Source: Archaeoglobus neptunius
GTDB lineage: Archaea; Halobacteriota; Archaeoglobi; Archaeoglobales; Archaeoglobaceae
Reading direction: 5' to 3'
Assembly (NCBI RefSeq): GCF_016757965.1
Contig: NZ_JAEKIW010000007.1
Location: forward strand, 62,001 to 126,000
DNA length: 64,000 bases
Within the stretch, counting starts at the first letter, position 1; each line of letters begins with the position of its first letter. Below the pieces are notes generated by a model that was not told where the DNA came from, made no database searches, and saw nothing but the letters and a program-made list of their open reading frames with translations. Both the position numbers and the translations under genes were made by a program. Positions 52,509 to 60,476 of the stretch are shown in pieces.

Positions 52509-53319
52509 ATGAAAAGGTTGTTGTGTTTGTTGTTAACGTTGGTGATGCTCAGCGTAGTAAGCCCAGCGATGCGAACGGCAAAAACATCGGAACCAAGACG
52601 AAACTTTTGATTATCAGGTTGAGACGAAGGAGATTTACCATCACTCGGCAAATGGAAGGGACTTGAAATTTAATGAGGTAAGAGTCCACAACAATACTGC
52701 AAGCTTCAGCTTCTACATAGTAAGCTACTCCACCAAAACAGCAACCCACAACTTCAGTCTTGTAACGAGGATAATTGAAGGTGAGGAGAACTACTTTGTT
52801 GCTGCAATTAACATCGCCCCAAAAAGATGGGAACAAATCCTCGCCCTTTGCCGATGTGATCGAAATTAGGTCTAAAACTACCTTGGCTGAACATTACAGA
52901 ATTCTTGCCAAGGTGCTTAGCAAAATGAAGGAAGAGACAAGCTGGAATGAAGCTAAGAATGAACTGAACGACCTGGCCAAGAGGGTTGAGTTGGATCTGG
53001 CTAATTACAACTTAAGAGGGACGGGACAGCCTTTGTTACCAACAACGATTGCTCTTACTTGTGTAACATTGTATGTGGTTCCGGCTTTGCCATATTATGC
53101 TTGTCTGGGGAATAATCGAAGGCCACCTGATTGGAGCGATAGTGCAGCGTCTCCACAAGCATAAGCTGCACGGCAATTTGTGGTGAAGTCTGCAATGAGC
53201 CCGTTAGTTGGGAGGATTTAACGTGTGCTGGTGCCTGCGATCTATTTTTCGTGACGCCAGGTGCTGTGGGCGATCCTCGCTGCAAAACGGTGCAATTCTG
53301 TTCAGCACTCATTACATAA
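52509..53319 (+). pseudogene. Broken pro-halocin C8-like cysteine-rich secreted precursor
   Basis: An ATG at 52509 opens a signal peptide (MKRLLCLLLTLVMLSVVSPA), but the frame stops at 52610. Coding continues in a second frame (from about 52597, VETKEIYHHSANGRDLKFNE to VAAINIAP), shifts at an A-run near 52822 (FADVIEIRSKTTLAEHYRIL), and shifts again near 53055. The C-terminal part is cysteine-rich (TCNIVCGSGFAILCLSG, then SCTAICGEVCNEPVSWEDLT and CAGACDLFF), ending at 53319. Signal peptide, about 150-residue N-domain and Cys-rich C-domain match the layout of pro-halocin C8, whose N-domain is the immunity protein. Several disruptions make a functional product unlikely. Confidence 0.55.
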
Positions 53320-53952
53320 TAACTGGCCTTCACATTCTCGATTTAGCAGTTGTATTCACCATAATGCTCAGCGGGGTAATGCTTTACGCTCCACTCGCCT
53401 TCTTACTCTTCTACCCAATCGGCAAATTGTTCGATAGGGACTTTCCCTTCAGCAGACCATTTTTCCTTTCCTTTGGATTTCATTTGCCTGATTTTAACGC
53501 TGATATCATACGAGAAACTGGGCGTGTGTTGGGAACCCTTGCTTGTAAGCATCTCATGGATAATCGTCGGTTTCATCCCCCCTCTCGCAAACAAAAGCCG
53601 GAGCATAGAAATTTTGTCTCTTGCAGTATTGCTCACTCCACTCGCCCTTCTCTTGCTCAAAGTTCTGCCGGCCTTGGCAGCGGAGTGTACTTTAAATCTT
53701 CAGACAAATTCGCAATTTGCGGTAAAATTAGCAGCCTTGATTTTCACATCTCTTCTCGCAATTTTTGTTGTGCTGCGGGTGTTTGGCTATGACTTGAGCG
53801 TAAAATCGTTAAGAGAACTTTCTGAGAGGAGGAGAGCAGCAATGAAAGAGGGAAGCTACAGTATTTTGAAGGATCCCATCATCTGGATAACTTGGGTTAT
53901 TTTAACTTCAACTGGGTTACTAATCGCTTTATTTATGGGGTTGATACGATGA
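53320..53952 (+). pseudogene. Frameshifted polytopic membrane protein of the halocin-like island
   Basis: Hydrophobic coding starts right after the cysteine-rich frame (HILDLAVVFTIMLSGVMLY and PLAFLLFYPIGKLFDRDF), then loses phase near 53430-53475 in a T-rich run. It continues in another frame (LDFICLILTLISYEKLGVCW, VSISWIIVGFIPPLANKS, ILSLAVLLTPLALLLLKVL, LAALIFTSLLAIFVVLRVFG) to 53952. Five or six helices are evident. The downstream part alone could start at TTG 53473. Immunity or export for the upstream peptide is a guess from context. Confidence 0.5.
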
Positions 53953-54576
53953 AACTTGAGCGTGCCTTTCCTGGTACTGCAAGAGTGAGAAACTACCTTA
54001 ACATCACGATCTTCGCAATCACGCTCGCAATAATAGCTTTCGGACTCAGGTTTCAGCCGAGCCTGTCGTTTATCGGATTGGTTGTCCAGCTTGCAGTATT
54101 TCCAGCAGTGGTGGCAAGATTCCGCATACTGCTTCTTTGGGCTTCTTCTGAACGCAATCCTGCTCCATTTTATCTTGAACGTGAAAGACCCTGATCTCGG
54201 CATGACCCTTATGGGACTGCTTGTCTACTCAATAATTGTAGTTCCAGACGTTGCAGTGACATCGCTGCTGATCGATGAGAAAACGAAGAACTGGGAAATA
54301 TTCGCCTTTTACTTCTGGTTCCTGATTTCCGTCGGGCTGGCAATCCTTTTCCTGATGTCTGCAGGATCCGCAGATGTGTATCCAGTCACTTCCGTAACGC
54401 CGTTATCCCGGTTGATCGCTCTTACTGCATTTTATCTCGAACTTGCAGCTATACCGTCTACTCTCGTTTTGCTCTACAGACGTGTGAGGGTTTTTCTGGT
54501 TTTCATACCGATGCCGCTTCTGCTCGGTTATGCTCTGGTCCTCACAAGTAAGGTGGTTGGAATTTTGGGTGGGTGA
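53949..54576 (+). pseudogene. Second membrane protein of the island, one frameshift
   Basis: The start ATG at 53949 overlaps the previous stop (ATGA). The frame encodes MKLERAFPGTARVRNYLNIT and helices IFAITLAIIAFGL and FIGLVVQLAVFPAVVARF, after which it ends at 54194 in a charged, unlikely tail. From about 54110 the hydrophobic coding continues one frame over (FGLLLNAILLHFILNVKD, MTLMGLLVYSIIVVPDVAV, FYFWFLISVGLAILFLMS) to 54576. About seven helices in all. A single base change in length would restore one protein. I do not recognise the family. Confidence 0.5.
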
Positions 54577-54640
54577 AAGAATGGGAGAACTCAATGTTAG
54601 TTCTGGTTGTCAGAGCTATGTTCAATGCGAACTAATGCTC

Positions 54641-54796
54641 AATTTAACAAACATTTAGAATAATCTTAGAGAACCATAGTAAACTTTCAGAAATATAAAC
54701 CATAGGTATCAAAAAACTTAAGTTACGAGATGACAAGTCAATGACGGTGGTAGCGTGGCAGGGTGGAAGAGGTTTGTAAGCCTGTTGGTGCTGGTG
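54641..54796 (+). repeat. Duplicated promoter/signal-peptide cassette, copy A
   Basis: About 155 bases covering an AT-rich upstream region, a TATA element (AAAAAACTTAAGTTA, near 54711-54725), a leader with GGTGG and the first codons of a secreted protein recur at 57454-57608. By eye, only a handful of substitutions and one single-base gap separate them. The 3' boundary lies within the signal peptide, where the downstream proteins diverge. Confidence 0.85.
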
Positions 54797-55615
54797 CTGG
54801 TGATGGTTGGAAACGCGCTGCCGGTGATGGCTGCGGAAATTGACAGCCAAGAATTCAAGCAGCAGAAGCTGAAGTTCATGTTCGTCAAACTTCTCTGGGA
54901 AAACTGGCCGCACAAGGATTCTGGATATGAGATAAAATGGGGAGGTTCGACACACAAGACAATCGCTGGAGAAGTTGGTAGAGCGATGGGTATTGGAGAC
55001 CCCTATCTGACCACATTCAGAGAGTATTCTGTTAAGCCTGATGAGGAGGATTCAATGTGGTGGCCACCATGGTGCCCCGATAGGCTGTGTAAACACGTTT
55101 ACGATCCCGAACTTCATTTCGGAAGTGCCCCTCAAGCGTGCAGTGAAAAAGCATGGGATGCTATCAGTAACTATCGCCAAGGAAAATTGAGAGAAGCTTA
55201 TCAGGAGCTTGGTAGAGCCGCGCACTATCTTATGGATGTGGGTAATCCGTATCATTCAAATCTTGAAGGAGATCCACATACAAACAAGCTCAAACATGAT
55301 TTTTATGAAAAATACGTTGAAGGGAACATCCAAAAGTTGGGGCTTGATACAATTGCATATTCTGCCCCTAAGATAACAATTACGAATCCCTATACCGCAG
55401 TTGAAGAGCTGGCAAGTTTTTCGAGGATGTATAAATACTCTCTTGACTCAGCTATAGGCGTTCGATGCAACTTCTACGACCCCACAGGAGTTTGTTTGGA
55501 ATGGGAAGCGTATGCCGTTGATGAAGCTCTCATAAAAATGGTTGCAAAAACTATGATTCAGAAAACTGCCGGATACACAAAGGGTCTAATAGAATACTTT
55601 GAACGTAACAACTGA
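54755..55615 (+). CDS. Secreted zinc-dependent phospholipase C-like protein
   Basis: The 286-residue protein starts at GTG 54755 (after GGTGG) with a signal peptide (FVSLLVLVLVMVGNALPVMA). Its mature part has IKWGGSTHKTIAGEVGRAMG, then LREAYQELGRAAHYLMDVGNPYHSN and HDFYEKYV. The pattern of an early Trp/His, a middle H-D pair (AHYLMDxxNPYH) and a final HxFYE matches the three-zinc phospholipase C/S1-P1 nuclease fold. It probably acts outside the membrane. Five cysteines are unusual for a hyperthermophile cytosolic protein and fit secretion. It is the one intact large gene in the island's first half. Confidence 0.7.
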   Translation: MAGWKRFVSLLVLVLVMVGNALPVMAAEIDSQEFKQQKLKFMFVKLLWENWPHKDSGYEIKWGGSTHKTIAGEVGRAMGIGDPYLTTFREYSVKPDEEDSMWWPPWCPDRLCKHVYDPELHFGSAPQACSEKAWDAISNYRQGKLREAYQELGRAAHYLMDVGNPYHSNLEGDPHTNKLKHDFYEKYVEGNIQKLGLDTIAYSAPKITITNPYTAVEELASFSRMYKYSLDSAIGVRCNFYDPTGVCLEWEAYAVDEALIKMVAKTMIQKTAGYTKGLIEYFERNN

Positions 55616-55625
55616 GGTGATAAAT

Positions 55626-56330
55626 TTGAGAGAACATCTGAAAAACGCTCTTAAAATTTTTTTAGCTCTCAGCATCATTCTTTTCCTGTTTTGGGTATTC
55701 TTCATCCTGCCCCTCATCATAGAGTTCAACAACACTCCTCCAAATCTGATGCTCGTCGTAGAATCTGACTCTCTTGTTGAGAACGTTACTTTACTTTTCC
55801 CCATCTACACCTACGCTAACTGGAGTGTCGAGTTTTCTGATTGCGTAGGTGCTGAGTGCAACATTTCAGTTGTTGAAACCGAATACGGAAAGATGTGGAA
55901 GATCTGGATGAGTGATGTTGGTTGGACTGAGGAAGAGGTTAAGAGGGAGGGTGTTGGAGAAGAGGGGGCAGGAAGTGCGACGGTCTTCGTACAGCCCTAC
56001 ACGTCAAACCAGCCACCGATAGATCTGTTCAGCATAAACCTGAACCCCACGACAAAGTATAAAGAGGAAGTTTCGGAGAGCGGAAGATACTATGTCAGAA
56101 CCGCCAACATCACGATTCCGGTGTGCGTGGAGTATGAGGGTAACCTCACGGAAATAAAGGTTAAGCTGGTGGTTCAGTCAGGACTTTACGGCATTCTCGG
56201 GATAATACCATGGTCTCCGAAGCATGATGGAAAAGTGTACTCAGGAATGAGGGAGGATGAGTTCCTCCTGGATTTCAAGGGGTGCAGAAATGTCACTGGG
56301 TTTTCGAAGATAGATATCGTGTACCAGTAG
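55626..56330 (+). CDS. Membrane-anchored surface protein, island paralogue 1
   Basis: The start is TTG 55626, four bases after the strong SD GAGGTGAT. The 234-residue protein has one N-terminal helix (about 8-30, IFLALSIILFLFWVFFILPL) and an extracytoplasmic beta-rich domain with several N-x-S/T sites. It contains NVTLLFPIYTYANWSVEF, VVETEYGKMWKIWMSDVG and KVYSGMREDEFLL. It shares the order V-x-N-V/L-T-L-x-x-P, VETEYGKM and YSGxR with the next gene. Family not recognised. It follows the phospholipase gene by 10 bases, so it is co-transcribed. Confidence 0.6.
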   Translation: MREHLKNALKIFLALSIILFLFWVFFILPLIIEFNNTPPNLMLVVESDSLVENVTLLFPIYTYANWSVEFSDCVGAECNISVVETEYGKMWKIWMSDVGWTEEEVKREGVGEEGAGSATVFVQPYTSNQPPIDLFSINLNPTTKYKEEVSESGRYYVRTANITIPVCVEYEGNLTEIKVKLVVQSGLYGILGIIPWSPKHDGKVYSGMREDEFLLDFKGCRNVTGFSKIDIVYQ

Positions 56331-56340
56331 AGGTGGTAAA

Positions 56341-56982
56341 TTGCCAAACAGGATTTTGGCTGTCGTCATTTTCTTATTACTTCTACTCGCAATAGGCTAC
56401 TGGTTCTCCAGCAGCTTTTTTCTCCAGTTTCTGGAGCTTAAGGGGGAGTGGCATTACGAAATCAAAGCCGAAGGAGATGTCAGAAACCTAACACTGATGA
56501 TCCCCATGGTCGAGATTAAAAATGCCAGAGCAACTCTTAACCCCAACGTGTCGATTGTTGAAACCGAATATGGGAAAATGGTGAGAACCCGAGTTTCTGA
56601 GCTTGATTCAAAAACGCTGGTTTATGAGATTTCCATGCACAAGGTGTTCGACATCTTCAATGCTACCCTCAATTGTGAAAGGGAGCTGATCTCAAAAAGC
56701 AAGGAAGAGACTTGTGATAACTGCAACTGCTACAACTGGGTGTACAAGATCAGATGTCCGATATACGCAGATTACGATGGAGACGGAAGTGTTAGGGTTG
56801 AGTTGTGGATTCACTCTGGTCAGAAATTCAAGCCAGTCTTCTTCACCTTCACGCTGCCTGACGGACCTTTTTACAAGGGCAAGCATTATTCTGGACACAG
56901 GTTTGTAAGTTTCATCGTTAACAGCACAGGGTATGCTGAGGTTGAAGGGGAGGATAAGACCTATGCGTGCTTTGTCGGGTAA
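56341..56982 (+). CDS. Membrane-anchored surface protein, island paralogue 2
   Basis: The start is TTG 56341 following GAGGTGGTAAA. The 213-residue protein has one N-terminal helix (AVVIFLLLLLAIGYWFSSSF) and an outer domain with VRNLTLMIPMVEIKNARATL, SIVETEYGKMVRTRVSEL, a CDNCNCYNW cysteine cluster and HYSGHRFVSFIV. It is paralogous to the preceding gene by shared motifs in the same order. Function is unknown; immunity or surface anchoring would fit a bacteriocin-like context but is unproven. Confidence 0.6.
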   Translation: MPNRILAVVIFLLLLLAIGYWFSSSFFLQFLELKGEWHYEIKAEGDVRNLTLMIPMVEIKNARATLNPNVSIVETEYGKMVRTRVSELDSKTLVYEISMHKVFDIFNATLNCERELISKSKEETCDNCNCYNWVYKIRCPIYADYDGDGSVRVELWIHSGQKFKPVFFTFTLPDGPFYKGKHYSGHRFVSFIVNSTGYAEVEGEDKTYACFVG

Positions 56983-57133
56983 AAAACATGGTTTTCAACA
57001 GCTTATTTCTGCTACATTCCATCACTCCCGATCGAAAAGAGTTGTCTGCGAAGTTGCATGCAACTTCCTCCTGAGCTATGAAGCTTGCAGTCTCGGTGTA
57101 GGAGAAGTTTGCAGGAGGGCTGGCTTGTGTTGA
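56983..57133 (+). pseudogene. Halocin C8-like C-terminal peptide fragment
   Basis: An open frame continuing past the paralogue 2 stop encodes RVVCEVACNFLLSYEACSLG followed by VGEVCRRAGLC and a TGA at 57131-57133. As I recall it, mature halocin C8 ends ACNRAGLC and has the same density of paired cysteines. No start codon with SD or signal peptide precedes it; the visible part is roughly the last third of a halocin C8-type domain. Its stop overlaps the start of the next membrane protein. Confidence 0.6.
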
Positions 57134-57417
57134 AGAAGAATTTAATATTCTTAATTTATGGATTTTTAATTTTTTCGTCTGTTTTCATCCCAAAAAGAAT
57201 AATCGACTGGCTTTACGCAGAACAAGGTTTTGTTTCAGAGAGTATTCGACTCGGTCTTTCAGCAGCATCTTCCGTATTTTTTGTGGTTGTAGTACTTTTC
57301 ATTGCTGAAAGACAGGTTGGGCTCGGAAAGAGGCACGTCATCATCGCTGGAGCGTTTCTTGCCCTGCTCATATGCATGTATCTGTACTTTTTCGAGTTTG
57401 TGACTGGAGGTGATTGA
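57127..57417 (+). CDS. Small membrane protein coupled to the halocin-like fragment
   Basis: The 96-residue protein starts at GTG 57127 or TTG 57130, after the SD GCAGGAGGG (57111-57119). It thus overlaps the end of the halocin-like frame. It has three helices (about 4-20, LIFLIYGFLIFSSVFI; 44-62, AASSVFFVVVVLFIA; 71-90, IIAGAFLALLICMYLYFF). Small multi-helix proteins encoded directly after a bacteriocin are often immunity proteins; that is inference only. Confidence 0.6.
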   Translation: MLKKNLIFLIYGFLIFSSVFIPKRIIDWLYAEQGFVSESIRLGLSAASSVFFVVVVLFIAERQVGLGKRHVIIAGAFLALLICMYLYFFEFVTGGD

Positions 57418-57471
57418 ATGAGACGTTTTCTCGTACTTTTCCCACCTACACTTAATTCAACTGACATTTAG
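57418..57471 (+). pseudogene. Start of a gene cut off at the repeat boundary
   Basis: An ATG overlapping the previous stop (TGAATGA) begins MRRFLVLFPPTLNSTDI and stops at 57471, inside repeat copy B. The overlap suggests a former downstream gene of the operon that was truncated when the cassette copy arrived. Confidence 0.4.
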
Positions 57472-57608
57472 AATAATCTTAGAGAACCATAGTAAACTTT
57501 CAGAAATATAACCATAGGTATCAAAAAACTTAAGTTACGTTATGGCAAGTCAATGACGGTGGTAGCGTGGCAGGGTGGAAGAGGTTTGTAAGCCTGTTGG
57601 TGCTGGTG
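57454..57608 (+). repeat. Duplicated promoter/signal-peptide cassette, copy B
   Basis: Second copy of the 54641-54796 block with the same TATA (AAAAAACTTAAGTTA), leader and signal-peptide codons (MAGWKRFVSLLVLV). Visible differences include AACAAAC versus AACTGAC, ATAAACC versus ATAACC, and CGAGATGACA versus CGTTATGGCA. The orientation is the same, 2.81 kb apart. Confidence 0.85.
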
Positions 57609-57791
57609 ATGTTGGGGAGTGCTGCTTCAGCAGTTGCGTGGGGTGGACCAACTCATTACAGCATCGTAAAGAAGTTTGATGTTAAGATAAGTAAAAACAA
57701 ACTCAGCAAGTTGTATGTGGAGAAACTTAGGGAAAAGACGGACTTGAAAAACAATTTGATGATTAAATGCCCGGCTTTCGACTGCTATTGA
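57567..57791 (+). pseudogene. Truncated phospholipase C-like secreted protein
   Basis: The GTG at 57567 corresponds to the start of the full phospholipase at 54755. The 74-residue frame keeps the signal peptide (MAGWKRFVSLLVLVMLGSAA) and the first motif AWGGPTHYSIVKK, then ends KCPAFDCY without the later zinc ligands. It is probably a truncated paralogue. The end overlaps the next reading frame by 25 bases. Confidence 0.6.
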
Positions 57792-58271
57792 TTATCGCCA
57801 TTATTGCATCCATACTTTTCATTACTCAAGCTCAGGTTAACATTGTCGAGTACCATGTTGTCGTTGATCCGATAAATTGCAGTGAGGCTGTAACGGTTTA
57901 CGTTCCGGTAGCGCTAAAAGAGGACGGAAGCGTTCATGAGGTTATGTACAGCGGTTAAAGGTCATTATTCACACAGAGTTCCAGTTCTTGGCGAGCTTGA
58001 TGCCATCAAACCGAGTGCTGCGAAGATCAAATCCCATTATGAGCCGGCAGAAGTTTACATCTACATGTCTGGATGCGCTAAGATTAACCTCAAGTTCGAG
58101 ACTTGGTCAAAGTGTTCTGGATTGGCATTGCCGATGCATACAGGCTACGTCTGGGGATTCTGGTTTGATGGTTACAGGGAGAAGGTAACTCTAAAAGAGG
58201 GGGTGGAGCAACTATACAGTTGCATGCATGGTCGTCTGAGTAGCTTAAGCCTCAAAACCCTTAACTCATAA
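57767..58271 (+). pseudogene. Frameshifted surface protein, island paralogue 3
   Basis: The ATG at 57767 begins a signal or anchor segment (RLLLIIAIIASILFITQAQV) and VVVDPINCSEAVTVYVPVAL, stopping at 57958. The following frame, overlapping from 57936, continues GHYSHRVPVLGELDAIKPSA to YVWGFWFDGYREKVTLKEGV and stops at 58271. The early T-V-x-V-P-V and the later G-x-W-F-D-G-Y-R-E-K-V segments match the layout of the two intact paralogues. One frameshift near 57950 would restore it. Confidence 0.5.
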
Positions 58272-58302
58272 CTTATAAGCAAAGTTAAGGAGGTGCACAG
58301 CC

Positions 58303-58953
58303 TTGGACGTAAAGAGGATTGTAGTTACTATCATCTCTCCACTTATCCTGCACTTCTACATCCCAATTCCGGTTGCCATTGCATTGGTGAGGAGAAATTT
58401 CCTGTACGCTCTCCTACCCATCATTGCCGCGACATTCTTAGTCTCAGACAGAATCAGCTACGGCCCCTTTATCCTGTACCCGGTTTCACACTTCACAATT
58501 CCAGCACTCGCACTGTTTGCAGCCATCATTACCCTCTCTATTCTGCTCGCAAGACACGAGAGGGTTTGGAAAATCCTCATCTTCATTGTTATTGCGATTT
58601 CCATACTGCATTCTCTAACTCCAGTTTTCAAGATAAGTGGTGAATGTTCCGGATGCAGAGAGGTTGTGATTAACTTTCTGGACTCAAAAACCGTGTTCTG
58701 CTTACGTTTAAGCTCAGGAATGGTTTCTGAAACGAAATACTACCACCTGACCATCTTCCCTCTGAAGTCCGAAGGGGTGATTGTTACAGGGCTGCATCCT
58801 GTGAGATTAAAAATCGACTCCGCTTTCAGCTTTGCAGGAGGGCATGCTTCATTCTACGCTGGTGATATCAGAAGCCTGGAGCTTTGCTGTTATCCTGAAA
58901 CAATCATCGGAACGATACCCGTTCCGGTGTGCAGTAGTTTAAATCTGGAGTGA
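58303..58953 (+). CDS. Membrane protein with extracytoplasmic C-terminal domain
   Basis: The start is TTG 58303, 7 bases after a near-perfect SD AGGAGGTG. The 216-residue protein has about four N-terminal helices (for example VVTIISPLILHFYIPIPVAI and IPALALFAAIITLSILLA). It then has a C-terminal outer domain with paired cysteines (SGECSGCREVV, VFCLRL, LELCCYPE). Family not recognised. It is the last gene of the island and looks intact. Confidence 0.6.
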   Translation: MDVKRIVVTIISPLILHFYIPIPVAIALVRRNFLYALLPIIAATFLVSDRISYGPFILYPVSHFTIPALALFAAIITLSILLARHERVWKILIFIVIAISILHSLTPVFKISGECSGCREVVINFLDSKTVFCLRLSSGMVSETKYYHLTIFPLKSEGVIVTGLHPVRLKIDSAFSFAGGHASFYAGDIRSLELCCYPETIIGTIPVPVCSSLNLE

Positions 58954-59050
58954 TTTTGATCGTTTATGCAGTTATGGATGCAAAGAGAAGATAGTTAAAA
59001 AGCTGATTGCAGATTTTTTGCACCTTGTCGTGCATTTCTGCAGTGGAAAA

Positions 59051-59584
59051 TCACCTGTAAAGGCTGTTGCCATGCGCATCAATTGCCACAATACATGGCC
59101 CGAACCTTTCCACTTCAAAGATCCAAACGGCTTCCGGCATACCGAGATCCTCCCAGATAACGTCCTTAACCCTCCTGATTTTCTGGGCGGCAAGTGCTCC
59201 TGCACCTCCTGTAAAAGCAAGGTACACTGCCTTACCCCTCATAGCCTCAACAACGTCATCGCTCATGCCCCCCTTACCGATTATGGCCATGCAGGTAACC
59301 CTCTCAAGAATCTTCGGTGTGAAGGGGTTCATTCTCGCCGATGTTGTTGGACCTGCTGAAACAACCCTCCACTCACCATCCTTCTTGACGAGAGGTCCGC
59401 AGTGGTAGACAACAGCCCCCTCAAACGAAAATGGAAGCTCCTTACCTTCTTCCAGATATTCAAGAGCCCTTGCATGAGCTTCATCTCTTGCGGTGAATAT
59501 CTCTCCGGTGATGTAAACAGAATCACCAACTCTGAGCTTCAGCAACTCGTCTTTAGATAGAGGGGTCCTGATTTCGTACTCCAT
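59051..59584 (-). CDS. fumB: Fumarate hydratase class I, beta subunit
   Basis: This is the C-terminal-type subunit of the 4Fe-4S fumarase. The 177 residues include [66 protein letters not shown] and [28 protein letters not shown], all family features. It follows the alpha subunit by 4 bases. It hydrates the fumarate produced by the succinate dehydrogenase encoded at 40-43 kb. Confidence 0.94.
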   Translation of the reverse strand: MEYEIRTPLSKDELLKLRVGDSVYITGEIFTARDEAHARALEYLEEGKELPFSFEGAVVYHCGPLVKKDGEWRVVSAGPTTSARMNPFTPKILERVTCMAIIGKGGMSDDVVEAMRGKAVYLAFTGGAGALAAQKIRRVKDVIWEDLGMPEAVWIFEVERFGPCIVAIDAHGNSLYR

Positions 59585-59588
59585 AATA

Positions 59589-60407
59589 TCACCTCAACAC
59601 GACTTCAGCCCTTCTGTTTGCCCAGCACTGTATGTTAACAGCAACAGGGAGAGAGGCAGTATGGCAGTGCCCCATCTCGACAAGAACTGCAAGCGCTGTA
59701 GTTTTTCCACCGAGCCCCATCGGTCCGATATTGAGCTCGTTTATCGCCTCAAGAAGTTCGAGCTCGAATTCACTCATGTCCAGCACATTCCTCAGCAAAA
59801 CCTTTTTTGCAAGCTTTGCAGCACCATCAAAGGTCCCACCAATCCCCACTCCCACAAATATTGGAGGACACGGCTTTCCACCCGCTTTCAACACGGTTTC
59901 AACGACAAAATCCTTTATTCTGGACACTTCGGTCGGCAGCATCATCTTCAGCGCTGAAACGTTCTCACTCCCGGCCCCTTTTGGCATAACAGCGATTTTG
60001 ATCCGGTCCCCCTCAACAAGTTCGATGTTAATGGGTGGCGTATGCAGACCCGTGTTGTCTCCGGAGTTCTCTCTTGTTACTGGATGCACGGCGTTCGGTC
60101 TCAGGGGAATTTCTGCTGTGGCCCTCCTGACCCCCTCTCTTATCGCTTCACGTAAGTCAAAATCAAGATCAATCTCCCTGCCAATTTCCACAAAAAACAC
60201 TGGAATACCCGTGTCCTGACACATTGGTACTTTGAGTTTATTTGCAGCATCGATATTCCTGAGAATTGTTTCAAGATTTTTCCTTGCAATTTCATTTTCT
60301 TCCCTTTCAAGGGCGTTTTTGATGGCTTTAACGACATCTTCAGGAAGTTCGGTGTGCGCCCTCCTCAATATCTCAACGGTCGAGCTCACAACAAGATCGA
60401 AATCCAT
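59589..60407 (-). CDS. fumA: Fumarate hydratase class I, alpha subunit
   Basis: The 272-residue N-terminal-type subunit carries cluster ligands in [16 protein letters not shown], the [12 protein letters not shown]-like segment [60 protein letters not shown] and [17 protein letters not shown] with [17 protein letters not shown]. All expected cysteines are present. It is encoded before the beta subunit. Confidence 0.95.
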   Translation of the reverse strand: MDFDLVVSSTVEILRRAHTELPEDVVKAIKNALEREENEIARKNLETILRNIDAANKLKVPMCQDTGIPVFFVEIGREIDLDFDLREAIREGVRRATAEIPLRPNAVHPVTRENSGDNTGLHTPPINIELVEGDRIKIAVMPKGAGSENVSALKMMLPTEVSRIKDFVVETVLKAGGKPCPPIFVGVGIGGTFDGAAKLAKKVLLRNVLDMSEFELELLEAINELNIGPMGLGGKTTALAVLVEMGHCHTASLPVAVNIQCWANRRAEVVLR

Positions 60408-60476
60408 ATCCTGATTATGCCTGATCAGGTATAAGCTTTCCGGCTGTTGTGATTTTGAAAAAATAAAGAAAAATCT

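Noticed and set aside
52232-58960. Integrative element with attachment repeats at tRNA-Arg
   Set aside because: I found no second copy of the tRNA 3' end near the right boundary and no integrase; the idea is kept only as a low-interest finding.
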